This document shows, in pieces, positions 33,898 through 42,537 of a stretch of DNA of 64,000 nucleotides. The stretch spans positions 1 through 64,000 of the forward strand of contig NZ_BPQQ01000042.1 of the NCBI RefSeq assembly GCF_022179325.1, in the 5' to 3' direction. Both the position numbers and the translations under genes were made by a program. Origin of the DNA: Methylobacterium isbiliense. GTDB lineage: Bacteria; Pseudomonadota; Alphaproteobacteria; Rhizobiales; Beijerinckiaceae. Position 1 is the stretch's first letter; each line of letters opens with the position of its first letter. The notes below the pieces were generated by a model. The model was not told the origin of the DNA and searched no databases. It saw only the letters and a program-made list of their open reading frames with translations.

Positions 33898-34171
33898 GTC
33901 TCGGCAGCTCCGGTGCTCGAACGAGCAGGGCCTCGTAGGCGGGTGAGGAATGCAGGACCGGCCGCAGGGCCGCGCGGTGCGAACTCGCGCGGGTGCTTAG
34001 CCGTTCTGCGATGACGTTGACAATGGTGCAGGACCCTGTCGGTTGGTCGCAGCGCCGTCCAGCGGCATGGCGCCGGCGCGAATTTCTGTGCGGACGAGGT
34101 GTCCATACCGGACGGAAATGCTCTATGGAGCCCCCGGTTCAGAACGATCCCGCGGAATCCCGCTCCCTCGC

Positions 34172-34915
34172 ATGTCCGATCCCCTGATCCTGATCCCGGC
34201 CCGCCTGGCCGCCACCCGCCTGCCCGAGAAGCCGCTCGCCGACATCCTGGGGGAGCCGATGATCGTGCATGTCTGGCGCCGGGCGATCGAATCCGGGGTC
34301 GGACCGGTGGTGGTCTGCACCGACACCCCGGCGGTGGTGGCCGCGATCGAGGCGGTGGGCGGCCTTGCGGTGATGACCCGGCCCGACCATCCCTCGGGCT
34401 CGGACCGCCTCGCCGAGGCGCTGGCGGTGATCGATCCCGAGGGCCGCCACGACGTGGTGGTCAACGTGCAGGGCGATCTGCCGACCATCGATCCGGCGAT
34501 CATCGCCGCCGCCGTGACGCCCCTCGCCGACAAGGCGGTCGACATCGCCACGCTCTGCGCCGAGATCGTGCGGGAGGAGGAGCGCATGGAGCCGAGCGTG
34601 GTCAAGCTCGTCGGCACCCGGCTCACGCCGACCCGCCTGCGCGCCCTCTATTTCACCCGCGCCACCGCCCCCTGGGGCGACGGGCCGCTCTACCATCACA
34701 TCGGCCTCTACGCCTATCGCCGCCGGGCGCTGGAGCGCTTCGTCGCCCTGCCGCCGAGCCCGCTGGAGCAGCGCGAGAAGCTGGAGCAGCTGCGCGCGCT
34801 GGAGGCGGGCCTGCGCATCGATGCCGTGCTGGTGGACGACGTTCCGCTCGGCGTCGATACGCCCCACGACCTCGACCGCGCCCGCGCCGTGCTGGCCGCG
34901 CGGCGCCTCAACTGA
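34172..34915 (+). CDS. kdsB: 3-deoxy-manno-octulosonate cytidylyltransferase (CMP-Kdo synthetase)
   Basis: 247 residues from the ATG at 34172 ([20 protein letters not shown]); earlier in-frame ATGs add sequence that matches no family. It shows the nucleotide-binding [43 protein letters not shown] and the end motif [18 protein letters not shown]. It activates Kdo for lipid A/LPS core synthesis in the cytoplasm. Followed by pheA after 33 bp, so the two may be cotranscribed. Confidence 0.92.
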   Translation: MSDPLILIPARLAATRLPEKPLADILGEPMIVHVWRRAIESGVGPVVVCTDTPAVVAAIEAVGGLAVMTRPDHPSGSDRLAEALAVIDPEGRHDVVVNVQGDLPTIDPAIIAAAVTPLADKAVDIATLCAEIVREEERMEPSVVKLVGTRLTPTRLRALYFTRATAPWGDGPLYHHIGLYAYRRRALERFVALPPSPLEQREKLEQLRALEAGLRIDAVLVDDVPLGVDTPHDLDRARAVLAARRLN

Positions 34916-34948
34916 TCCACCGGGCGACAGCCCCGAGAGTCTCCTCCG

Positions 34949-35803
34949 ATGAGCCACGTCATCTCCTACCAGGGCGAGCCGGGCGCGAATTCGCACCTGA
35001 TCTGCGCCGACGCCTATCCGGACTGGACGCCGCTGCCCTGCGCCACCTTCGAGGACGCGTTCGCCGCGGTGGTGGACGGCACGGCGCAGCTCGGGATGAT
35101 CCCGATCGAGAACTCCATCGCGGGCCGCGTGGCGGACATCCACCACCTGCTGCCGGCCTCCGGCCTGCACATCGTCGGCGAGCAGTTCCTGCCGATCCAT
35201 TTCCAGCTCATGGCGCTGCCGGGCACCGCGATCGGCGACATCCGGACCGTGCACAGCCACGTCCACGCGCTGGGCCAGTGCCGCCGGCTGATCCGGCGCC
35301 TCGGCCTCAAGGCCGTGGTCGCGGGCGACACCGCGGGCGCGGCGCGCGAGGTCGCCCAGAGCGGCGACCGGACCCGGGCCGCCCTCTCGCCGCGGCTCGC
35401 CGCCGAGATCTACGGCCTCGCGATCCTGGAGGAGGACGTGGAGGACGAGGCCCACAACACCACGCGCTTCGTGGTGCTCGCGCGCGAGCCGGCCCCGCCG
35501 CCGCCCGACAGCGGCCCCACCGTGACGAGCTTCGTCTTCCGCGTGCGCAACCTGCCGGCGGCGCTCTACAAGGCGCTCGGGGGCTTCGCCACCAACGGCG
35601 TCAACATGACGAAGCTCGAGAGCTACATGGTCGAGGGCCAGTTCACCGCGACGCAGTTCTACGCCGAGGTCGACGGCCATCCCGAGGAGGCCCCGCTGCG
35701 CCGGGCGCTCGACGAACTCGCGTTCTTCTCCCGCGAGCTGCGGATCATCGGCACCTATCCGGCCCACCCGTTCCGCGAGACCACGAAGCTGCTGGCGGAG
35801 TAG
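34949..35803 (+). CDS. pheA: Prephenate dehydratase
   Basis: 284 residues, single-function dehydratase (no chorismate mutase domain). The N-terminal two-lobed catalytic domain has GEPGANSH, MIPIENSIAGRVADIHHLL and the catalytic Thr in NTTRFVVL; a C-terminal ACT regulatory domain (about 190-275) includes GGFATNGVNMTKLESYMVEG, the phenylalanine-binding segment (usually ESRP; here ESYM). It converts prephenate to phenylpyruvate and is probably inhibited by phenylalanine. Convergent with the lytic transglycosylase gene, 10 bp apart. Confidence 0.93.
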   Translation: MSHVISYQGEPGANSHLICADAYPDWTPLPCATFEDAFAAVVDGTAQLGMIPIENSIAGRVADIHHLLPASGLHIVGEQFLPIHFQLMALPGTAIGDIRTVHSHVHALGQCRRLIRRLGLKAVVAGDTAGAAREVAQSGDRTRAALSPRLAAEIYGLAILEEDVEDEAHNTTRFVVLAREPAPPPPDSGPTVTSFVFRVRNLPAALYKALGGFATNGVNMTKLESYMVEGQFTATQFYAEVDGHPEEAPLRRALDELAFFSRELRIIGTYPAHPFRETTKLLAE

Positions 35804-35813
35804 GGGGCGGGCG

Positions 35814-38207
35814 CTACTTCGCGCCGCGCCGCAGGTCGTCCTGGATCAGGAGCGCGCTCTTGCCGTCCAGGCGGTTGCGGTAGACCTGCAGGTTCTCGGT
35901 CACGCGCTGGACGTAGTTGCGGGTCTCCGTGAAGGGGATCCGCTCCACCCAGTCCACCGGGTCCACGCCGGGATTGCGGGGATCGCCGTAGGCGTCGATC
36001 CACTTCTTCACGTTGCCGCCGCCCGCGTTGTAGGAGGCGAAGGCGAGGATGTAGGAGCCGCGCCAATCCTCCATCAGCTCGCCCAGATGGGCGTGGCCGA
36101 GGCGGGCATTGTAGGCCGGATCGCTGATGAGGCGGCCCACGTCGAAGGCGGCGCTGACCCGCCGGGCGGTGCGCTGGGCGGTGGCCGGCATCATCTGCAT
36201 CAGGCCGCGCGCGCCGACCCCGGATTGCGCCCGCGGGTCGAACTGGCTCTCCTGGCGGGCGATGGCGAAGACCATCGCCTTCTCCACCAGCGGCACCGCC
36301 GCCGAGGCCTCGTAGGCCGGGATGCCGATGGTCGGGTAGGCGTGCGGGTCGAGCGGCAGGCCGCGCTGCACTGCGACCTTGCCGAGCGCCACCAGCGCGC
36401 GCGGGTCGTTGTCCGCCACCGCGACGTCGCCGAGCGCGTTCAGCTCCGCCGGATCGCCGAGGCGCTGGGCGAGGTCGATGTAGAGCGGCAGCGCCTGCTC
36501 CTTGAGCCCGGCGGCGGCGAGCAGGCGCAGCGCCCGGATCACCGTGCGGTTGTCGAAGGCCGCGCGCGCCGCGCCCTCCAGCGTGCCGGGGTGGCGCAGG
36601 GCGAAGTCGCTGCGGCCGAGCTTGGCCCGGGCGAGCTGCCCGTAATAGGCGATCGGCAGGGCGGCGGCGCGCTCGTAGAAGGTCCTCGCCTCGGCCTCGC
36701 GGCCCATCGCCTCGGCGGCGCGGCCCTGCCAGTAGGCGGCGCGGGCCACCGAGATCGGCGTCTCCGCCACCTCGGCGGCGGCCGCGAAGTGCTTGGCGCC
36801 GAGGGCCGCGTCGTCGAGGAAGCGCAGGGCGATCCAGCCGGCGTGGAACTCCGCCTCGATGCGCTTCTCCACCACCTTGGCGCTGTGCCCGGCCACCACC
36901 GCGTAGGCGGTCCTGGCATCGCCGGCATCGAGGAGCTTGCGGGCGACGATGCGGCGCTCGATCCACCATTCGTCGGGATCGACCAGCACCTCGGGGTTGC
37001 GCGGGGCGGCGAGCAGGATCGCGGCGGCCTCCACCGGCTTGTCGAGCCGGCGCAGCAGCTGGGCGCGGGAGAACAGGAAGGAGGAGTCGTTGCGCAGGCT
37101 CGGCGGCACCGCGTCGAGGGCGCTCTGCGCGTTCGACGCCTTTGCCTCCACGGCGCGGCGGGCGCGCACCAGCGTGCCGTAGCTCTTGCCCGCATAGGTC
37201 GCGGCCCGGCCGGCGGCCTCCCAATCCTCCTTCATCAGCGCCCGCTCCATGCGGTAGCGCTGGTCGATCTCCGTGACGACGCCCGGGAAGGCGTCGAGCA
37301 CCTTGAGTTCGAGGGTGCGGCCGAAGCTCTCCTCGCGCCAGAGGTCGCGCACCAGCGAAGCCGCATCCTCGTTCAGGCCCTCGGCCTTGAGCGCGAGGGC
37401 GAGCGCGAACTTGCCCGGCGCACTGCCGGGCTTGCGCGTGGCGAAGTAGGCCCGAACCAGGCCGGGGGACTTGCGCTGGCTCAGCAGCGCCTCCTCGGCC
37501 CGCCGCCGCATCATGCCGCCGACCGGCCAGTCCGGATTGTCGCGGATGAATCCGACGATCCGCTCGAAGCCGATGCCGGCTCCGGCACGGATCGCCACCC
37601 AGTCGAGCAGGCTGCGGATGGCGGGATCCCGGAAGCCGTCCCGGAGCCGGTCGCCCTCGTCCACCTGACCCCGGCGATAGGCCTCGATGGCGCTGCGCAG
37701 GGCCGGCGCGTCGACCTCGACCGCAGGGGTCGGGCGGCCCGGATCGGGCACGGTCGGGACCGGGGCCGGCGGCGTGACGGGCAGGTCCGGGCCGGGGAAG
37801 GGGATCGGCGCCTCGGGATCGGCCGAGGCGTAGGCGGTCGTTCCCGCCGGCAGGCCGCCGGACGGCCGGCCTTCGGCCGGGAGGGCCTTGGTGGTGGAGA
37901 CCTTGGCGGCGGGGGCCTCCGGCGGAACGCCGGCACGCAGCGCGCCCGCGACCTCCTCGCCGATCCCGTCGCGGAACTCCCGGCTGATCTCCTGGCGGAT
38001 CTCTTGGCCGATCTCCTGGCCGAGTTCCTGACGAGGCTCCTGCGCGGAGTTCGCCGCCGCAGCGGCCGCCACGGACGCGGGCGCCTCGGCGGCCGGGGCT
38101 GCGGGGCCGGCCGCCCAGACCCGGTGGCCGCAGACCCCCGCCATCGCGGTACCGGTGGCCAGGAGGGCCAGGGCCGCGAGGCGGCGGCGCTCAGGCGAGA
38201 GCTGCAT
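35814..38207 (-). CDS. Soluble lytic murein transglycosylase (Slt70-like)
   Basis: 797 residues from the ATG at 38207 (MQLSPERRRLAALALL), with a signal or anchor helix followed by a low-complexity linker. That linker has a repeated QELGQEIGQEIRQEIS stretch (about residues 58-73) encoded by 12-bp tandem repeats, then an Ala-rich alpha-solenoid U domain, then a C-terminal SLT domain with catalytic Glu in FAIARQESQFDPRAQS, plus GARGLMQMMPATAQ and AYNARLGHAHLGEL. Cuts peptidoglycan glycan strands in the periplasm. Divergent from dapA across 175 bp. Confidence 0.88.
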   Translation of the reverse strand: MQLSPERRRLAALALLATGTAMAGVCGHRVWAAGPAAPAAEAPASVAAAAAANSAQEPRQELGQEIGQEIRQEISREFRDGIGEEVAGALRAGVPPEAPAAKVSTTKALPAEGRPSGGLPAGTTAYASADPEAPIPFPGPDLPVTPPAPVPTVPDPGRPTPAVEVDAPALRSAIEAYRRGQVDEGDRLRDGFRDPAIRSLLDWVAIRAGAGIGFERIVGFIRDNPDWPVGGMMRRRAEEALLSQRKSPGLVRAYFATRKPGSAPGKFALALALKAEGLNEDAASLVRDLWREESFGRTLELKVLDAFPGVVTEIDQRYRMERALMKEDWEAAGRAATYAGKSYGTLVRARRAVEAKASNAQSALDAVPPSLRNDSSFLFSRAQLLRRLDKPVEAAAILLAAPRNPEVLVDPDEWWIERRIVARKLLDAGDARTAYAVVAGHSAKVVEKRIEAEFHAGWIALRFLDDAALGAKHFAAAAEVAETPISVARAAYWQGRAAEAMGREAEARTFYERAAALPIAYYGQLARAKLGRSDFALRHPGTLEGAARAAFDNRTVIRALRLLAAAGLKEQALPLYIDLAQRLGDPAELNALGDVAVADNDPRALVALGKVAVQRGLPLDPHAYPTIGIPAYEASAAVPLVEKAMVFAIARQESQFDPRAQSGVGARGLMQMMPATAQRTARRVSAAFDVGRLISDPAYNARLGHAHLGELMEDWRGSYILAFASYNAGGGNVKKWIDAYGDPRNPGVDPVDWVERIPFTETRNYVQRVTENLQVYRNRLDGKSALLIQDDLRRGAK

Positions 38208-38382
38208 GGTCGTCGTTCCCCCGATCGAGAGCGGACACGCCATCGTGGAAGCGTCGCGTTAAGAACGCATTAACCGTAGCGGTTGCGGTTTGCGCCGCGC
38301 GGGGCGACGGCCTATGTCTCGGTCGCCGGCTGCGGGACAGCGCGCCGGCGGCAGCAGCCCCGTCCGGGCGAGGACCAGCAGC

Positions 38383-39285
38383 ATGACGTCGACGCAGATT
38401 TCGCAGCGCCTCCGCGGCTCGTTCACCGCCCTGGTGACGCCCTTCCGCGACGGTGCCTTCGACGAAGGCGCGTTCCGGGCCTTCGTGGCGTGGCAGGTCG
38501 AGAACGGGACCCACGGCCTCGTGCCCACCGGCACCACCGGCGAGAGCCCGACCCTGAGCCACGCCGAGCACGACCGCGTGGTCGAGGCCTGCATCGACGA
38601 GGCCGGCGGGCGGGTGCCGGTGATCGCCGGCGCCGGCTCCAACTCCACCGCCGAGGCGATCGAGCGCGCCCATCATGCCGAGAAGTCCGGGGCGGACGCT
38701 GTGCTCATCGTCACGCCCTACTACAACAAGCCGACCCAGGAAGGGCTGTACCAGCACTTCAAGGCGGTGAACGACGCGATCGGCATTCCCATCGTGATCT
38801 ACAACATCCCCGGCCGGTCGGTGATCGACATGAGTGTCGACACCATGCAGCGGCTCTACGAATTGCCGAACATCGTCGGCGTGAAGGATGCCACCGCCAA
38901 CGTGGCCCGCGTCAGCCTTCAGCGCCAAGCGATGGGAGAAGACTTCGTCCAACTTTCTGGCGAAGATGCGACGGCGCTCGGATTCATGGCGCATGGCGGC
39001 CACGGCTGCATCTCGGTGACCTCGAACGTGGCGCCCCGGCTCTGCGCCGACTTCCAGGAGGCCTGCCTCGCGGGCGAGTACCGCACCGCGCTCACGGTTC
39101 AGGACCGCCTGATGCCGCTCCACACCCACCTGTTCGCCGAGACCAACCCGTCGCCGGCCAAGTACGCGCTCGCTCGCCTCGGCCTGATGCAGGAGGACGT
39201 GCGCCTGCCGATGGTGCCGGTGGGGGAGGGCACGCGCCGCCTCGTCGACGCCGCCCTGCGCCACGCCGGCCTCGCCAACGCCTGA
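38383..39285 (+). CDS. dapA: 4-hydroxy-tetrahydrodipicolinate synthase
   Basis: 300 residues from the ATG at 38383 ([16 protein letters not shown]). Schiff-base Lys168 in [10 protein letters not shown], Tyr140 in [10 protein letters not shown], pyruvate-binding TGTTGE (49-54) and [10 protein letters not shown], all as in true DapA. It condenses pyruvate with aspartate semialdehyde in the lysine/diaminopimelate pathway. Followed by smpB after 41 bp, the order seen in many alphaproteobacteria. The contrast with the TRAP-linked paralogue at 12843, which has CGSVGEN, supports this assignment. Confidence 0.94.
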   Translation: MTSTQISQRLRGSFTALVTPFRDGAFDEGAFRAFVAWQVENGTHGLVPTGTTGESPTLSHAEHDRVVEACIDEAGGRVPVIAGAGSNSTAEAIERAHHAEKSGADAVLIVTPYYNKPTQEGLYQHFKAVNDAIGIPIVIYNIPGRSVIDMSVDTMQRLYELPNIVGVKDATANVARVSLQRQAMGEDFVQLSGEDATALGFMAHGGHGCISVTSNVAPRLCADFQEACLAGEYRTALTVQDRLMPLHTHLFAETNPSPAKYALARLGLMQEDVRLPMVPVGEGTRRLVDAALRHAGLANA

Positions 39286-39292
39286 GCGCCCC

Positions 39293-39320
39293 GCCCGAGA
39301 CAGACAGCCCGAGACAGACA
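39293..39320. repeat. 14-bp direct repeat before smpB
   Basis: Two adjacent copies of GCCCGAGACAGACA lie in the dapA-smpB gap, ending six bases before the smpB ATG. They fall where the ribosome binding site should be, and I see no good Shine-Dalgarno there. Confidence 0.75.
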
Positions 39321-39326
39321 GCCTGC

Positions 39327-39800
39327 ATGGCCCCCAAGCCCGAACCCGGCCGCCGCGTCGTCGCCGACAACCGCAAGGCCCGCTTCAACTACGAGATCAC
39401 CGACACGGTGGAGGCCGGCATCGCGCTCACCGGCACGGAGGTGAAGTCCCTGCGCGGCGGCAAGGCGACGATCGGCGAGGCCTATGCCGGCCCCTCCGGC
39501 GACGAGTTCTTCCTGTTCAACGCCTACATTCCCGAATATCTCGAAGCCAACCGCTTCAACCACGAGACCAAGCGCCCGCGCCGCCTGCTGCTGCACCGGC
39601 GCCAGATCAACAAGTTCCTGGGCGCCACGCAGCGCGAGGGCTACACGGTCATCCCGCTCAAGATCTACTTCAACGACCGCGGCCGGGCGAAGGTGGAGCT
39701 GGGCCTGGGGCGGGGCAAGAAGCTGCACGACAAGCGCGAAACGGCCAAGGAGCGGGACTGGCAGCGCGACCGCGCGCGGCTGATGCGCGACAAGGGCTGA
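39327..39800 (+). CDS. smpB: SsrA-binding protein
   Basis: 157 residues from the ATG at 39327. SmpB signatures are [47 protein letters not shown] and the C-terminal [19 protein letters not shown] tail that enters the ribosome. It carries tmRNA to stalled ribosomes for trans-translation. No strong Shine-Dalgarno is visible; a duplicated 14-bp unit lies immediately upstream. Probably read through from dapA. Confidence 0.95.
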   Translation: MAPKPEPGRRVVADNRKARFNYEITDTVEAGIALTGTEVKSLRGGKATIGEAYAGPSGDEFFLFNAYIPEYLEANRFNHETKRPRRLLLHRRQINKFLGATQREGYTVIPLKIYFNDRGRAKVELGLGRGKKLHDKRETAKERDWQRDRARLMRDKG

Positions 39801-39809
39801 CGTCCCGCC

Positions 39810-41210
39810 TCAGCGGGCCAGCGCGATGGTGCCGGTTCTCGGCCCGACGCCGGGCGGCACCGGCACGGAGGTGCCCGCGTAATCGGCGTTCAGGACGAGG
39901 TTCGGCCCCTCGTAGAGATGGATCATCCGCGCCACGATCACCGTGTAGGCGGATTGGTCGGCCACCGGCTTGCTGCTGTCGATGATCAGGCGGCCGGCCG
40001 GCAGGTAGATGGTGCCCAGCATCGTGCGGGCATTGTCGCTGATGATCCGGTATTCCCGCATCGGCGGGGCCTCGACGGGGGCGGGCGGGGGCGGCAAGGC
40101 TTCCGTCAGATCGACCGCCAGGGGCCGTGGATCGACCACCGTGCGCTCCTCCATCATCAGCAGGCCGGCCATCGGGCCGCTCACCGGCGCCGTCAGGCTG
40201 ATCGTGGTCTTCTTGCCCAGCAGCATGCCTCCCCTGTTCCCCATGAAGTAGAAGCCGACACCCTGGCCGGAGATGCTGGCGGACTTCGTCACCAGGAGGG
40301 GGCCGTCCTTGATGACGTAGATGCCGGGGCGCAGCGTCACCACGGCGGTGTCGGTCACCGTGAGGCCGCCGCAATAGGTGCCCGGGTCGAGCGAGCCGGA
40401 TTCCGTGACCGTGTTGCCGGCCTGTCCCTTCGGGTTCAGCCATGCCGGAACGCTGATGCAGGTCTCGGCGCGGGGCGGCGCGCGGTCCTTCAGCGGATCG
40501 CCGAGCGAGGGGCAGCCGGTCACGGGCGACGGCTGGAAGCTGGCCTTGCTGCCGTCGAAGCCGCCCGCCGAGCAGATCGAGGCCGCCCGCGCCGTGGCGT
40601 CGTGGCGCCCGGCCAGGCCGCTCGCGTGCCGCGAGTTGGAGTAGAGCGAGCAGGTGGTCGCGGTGACCTGCGCGGATTTCTGCAGCAGGAACGCGTCCCG
40701 GGTCTGGTCGTCGAGGGCGAGCAGACAGAGCCGCAACGCGCCCACGAGCTGCGACTTCGCCTGCACCACGATGGTGGTGTTGGGGAGGTTCATCAGGCGC
40801 CCCATCAGGGAGGGGACCGTCTCCTCGACCTGCGCCTCGACGCTCGTGCGCCGATCGAGCACCCGGACGCTGATGGTGGCGCTGCGGTCCGGCGGCGTCG
40901 CGGCCCGCTGGGCGATGACGTGGGTCGCCGCTGCGATCACCACCGGATCCAGGGTGTTGGCGAGCTTGAGCATGTTGCCGGCCGCCAGCACGCCCTCGTC
41001 CACGGCGGTCTGCAGCGTGGCGCGCCGGTGCAGGAGCGTGCCGTATTCCACGGTGCCGAAGGCCAGCATGACGAGCACGGGCAAGGCCACGCCGAGGATG
41101 GCGAGGATGGACCCCTTTCGATCGCGTCCGAAGGATCGCCCCCGACGCCCGCACGCCCGTTCCGACACCGCCGTGTCCCATCCGCCAGATCCGACGGCAT
41201 CCTCCGACAC
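39810..41210 (-). CDS. TadE/TadG-like Flp pilus assembly protein with beta-helix-like C-terminus
   Basis: 466 residues from a GTG at 41210; an in-frame GTG at 41168 is an alternative, with the predicted membrane helix then starting at residue 22. TadE/G signature RDRKGSILAILGVALPVLVML FGTVEYG is at about 30-56 (single N-terminal helix). The large periplasmic part has regular short beta repeats such as PGTYCGGLTVTDTAVVTL, PGIYVIKDGPLLVTKSA and SGQGVGFYFMGN, suggestive of a right-handed beta-helix. It resembles TadG-type proteins used in tight-adherence pili, but no other tad/cpa gene is in this window. Confidence 0.72.
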   Translation of the reverse strand: MSEDAVGSGGWDTAVSERACGRRGRSFGRDRKGSILAILGVALPVLVMLAFGTVEYGTLLHRRATLQTAVDEGVLAAGNMLKLANTLDPVVIAAATHVIAQRAATPPDRSATISVRVLDRRTSVEAQVEETVPSLMGRLMNLPNTTIVVQAKSQLVGALRLCLLALDDQTRDAFLLQKSAQVTATTCSLYSNSRHASGLAGRHDATARAASICSAGGFDGSKASFQPSPVTGCPSLGDPLKDRAPPRAETCISVPAWLNPKGQAGNTVTESGSLDPGTYCGGLTVTDTAVVTLRPGIYVIKDGPLLVTKSASISGQGVGFYFMGNRGGMLLGKKTTISLTAPVSGPMAGLLMMEERTVVDPRPLAVDLTEALPPPPAPVEAPPMREYRIISDNARTMLGTIYLPAGRLIIDSSKPVADQSAYTVIVARMIHLYEGPNLVLNADYAGTSVPVPPGVGPRTGTIALAR

Positions 41211-41601
41211 CGTCGCGTCTGACCGCTTCTAGGACCTAACGTTATCGGAATGGTTGACGCTGCGGCAGACAGGGGCTTCGTGCGTGCTCGTCGGGCCGTT
41301 GCGCGCAGCGGCAATCGAGCGCGGCACTCGGAGGCATCTCGGCGGCGGAGGATACGCCGTTGATCTTGCGGCAGGCGGGATGGAAGGACCGCGATTGCGG
41401 GTTAGCCTGCAGCCGAGGGCGGTGGTTCCGGCGGCTCGGATGCCGAGATCTGGTGACCGGGACGGGGGGCGGGTCTGCCTCTGCGTCATACCGCCCGACC
41501 GGGTCGGGCGTCATGACGGCGGTCGGCTCGGCAAGCCACGCTCGCCTGCCGAGGTCGCTGGTGCGGCGGAGCGGCCGTGCAGGCCCTCGTCCGCGACCCG
41601 C
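41211..41601. other. Intergenic region between TadG-like and MucR-like genes
   Basis: 391 bp. The stretch at 41220-41260, TAGGACCTAACGTTATCGGA and onward, is somewhat less GC-rich and lies just upstream of the TadG-like start on the minus strand, so it may be its promoter. I find no protein with recognizable sequence on either strand, and no strong RNA hairpin. Confidence 0.45.
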
Positions 41602-42021
41602 TCAGGCGGCCGGGCGGCGCTTCTGGCCGAGACCGATGCTCTTGGCGAGGTCGGAGCGCTGCGCCGCGTAGCTCGCCGCCACCATCGGGTAGTCCGGCGG
41701 CAGGCCCCACTTCTGGCGGTACTGCTCGGGGGTGAGACCGCGGGTGGCGAGGTGGCGCTTGAGCGACTTGTACTGCCGTCCGTCCTCCAGGCTGATGAGA
41801 TAGTCCGGCGTCACGGACTTGCGGATCGCCACCGGCGGAACGGGCTTCTCCGGAGCGGCGGGAGCCCCGTCCCGTCCCAGGGACCGCAAGGCGCCGTGCA
41901 CGGAGCTCAGCAGCTCCGGCAGGCTGCCCACCGGAACGGCGTTCTTGGCGACATACGCCGAGACGATATCGCTCGCCAGGGAGACGAATGTGTCCGTCTG
42001 CACGGTTTTCTCTGCCGTCAT
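41602..42021 (-). CDS. MucR/Ros-family transcriptional regulator lacking zinc ligands
   Basis: 139 residues from the ATG at 42021. The family core is clear: DYLISLEDGRQYKSLKRHLA, LTPEQYRQKWGLPPDYPMVA and RSDLAKSIGLGQ. In MucR/Ros the zinc site uses a Cys at CLE(C/D)G and two His in KRHLxTH; here the Cys is Ser77 and the last His is replaced (ATRGL), while His90 and Asp80 remain. Zinc-less members of this family are known in Mesorhizobium and fold without metal. It likely binds AT-rich DNA and controls surface polysaccharide, motility or pilus genes; the adjacent TadG-like gene is a natural candidate target. Confidence 0.85.
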   Translation of the reverse strand: MTAEKTVQTDTFVSLASDIVSAYVAKNAVPVGSLPELLSSVHGALRSLGRDGAPAAPEKPVPPVAIRKSVTPDYLISLEDGRQYKSLKRHLATRGLTPEQYRQKWGLPPDYPMVAASYAAQRSDLAKSIGLGQKRRPAA

Positions 42022-42537
42022 GTACCCAGTCCTCTTGATCCCGCAGTTCACGGCACCTTTCGGTGCTCGCTTGGGAACGCCGGCCCGTTCGTCACGCCGG
42101 CGTCATGCGGGCCCGCGCGATCGTTGATCCGCGCAGTCCCGCATTTCACCCAAATGGGTGATGACGACCTTAAGTCAATCGCCGTTGCTCATGATTCCTT
42201 GGGAGAAGCCAGCATTGAGCGGGATCGATTCTATGCCGCCCCGGGCAAGAAGGCGGGAGCGGCCTCTCGCGGCGCGGCGCCATCATGGCAAGGTCATGGC
42301 CCGGATCGCCTTCATCCCCGCGGGCGGTACCGACGACAGGCGCATGAGCCACGAAGACCGGGCAGGCGCCCGGTTCACCGCCGCCGCAACGGTGTTGTCA
42401 TCCTGGTTTCGGCGAAGCACGCGGCGGGAGTCCCGGCCCGGCGCTGAGCCTCCGGCGGACGGCGCGGTGCCGCGGCCGCAGACCCGGGAACGGGGAGCGG
42501 CGGAAGATCGGGACCGGGGCGCCCGGGGTGCCGCGGC
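42022..42537. other. Intergenic region upstream of the MucR-like gene
   Basis: 516 bp between the MucR-like start and the 3' end of the second LuxR gene. It contains a palindrome at 42146-42161 (described separately), a small hairpin at 42357-42374 (ACCGGGC/GCCCGGT) that could terminate the LuxR gene, and an AT-richer zone at 42170-42240. No coding sequence I would defend. Confidence 0.5.
42146..42161. promoter_or_regulatory. Palindromic operator-like site upstream of MucR-like gene
   Basis: Seven-bp arms TCACCCA / TGGGTGA around a two-base centre, about 125 bp before the regulator start. In the GC-rich background this could be a binding site for another regulator. MucR itself prefers AT-rich stretches, so self-binding is uncertain. 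Confidence 0.4.

Noticed and set aside
41229-41514. Small proteins in the TadG-MucR gap
   Set aside because: Composition and lack of ribosome-binding sites suggest random frames.
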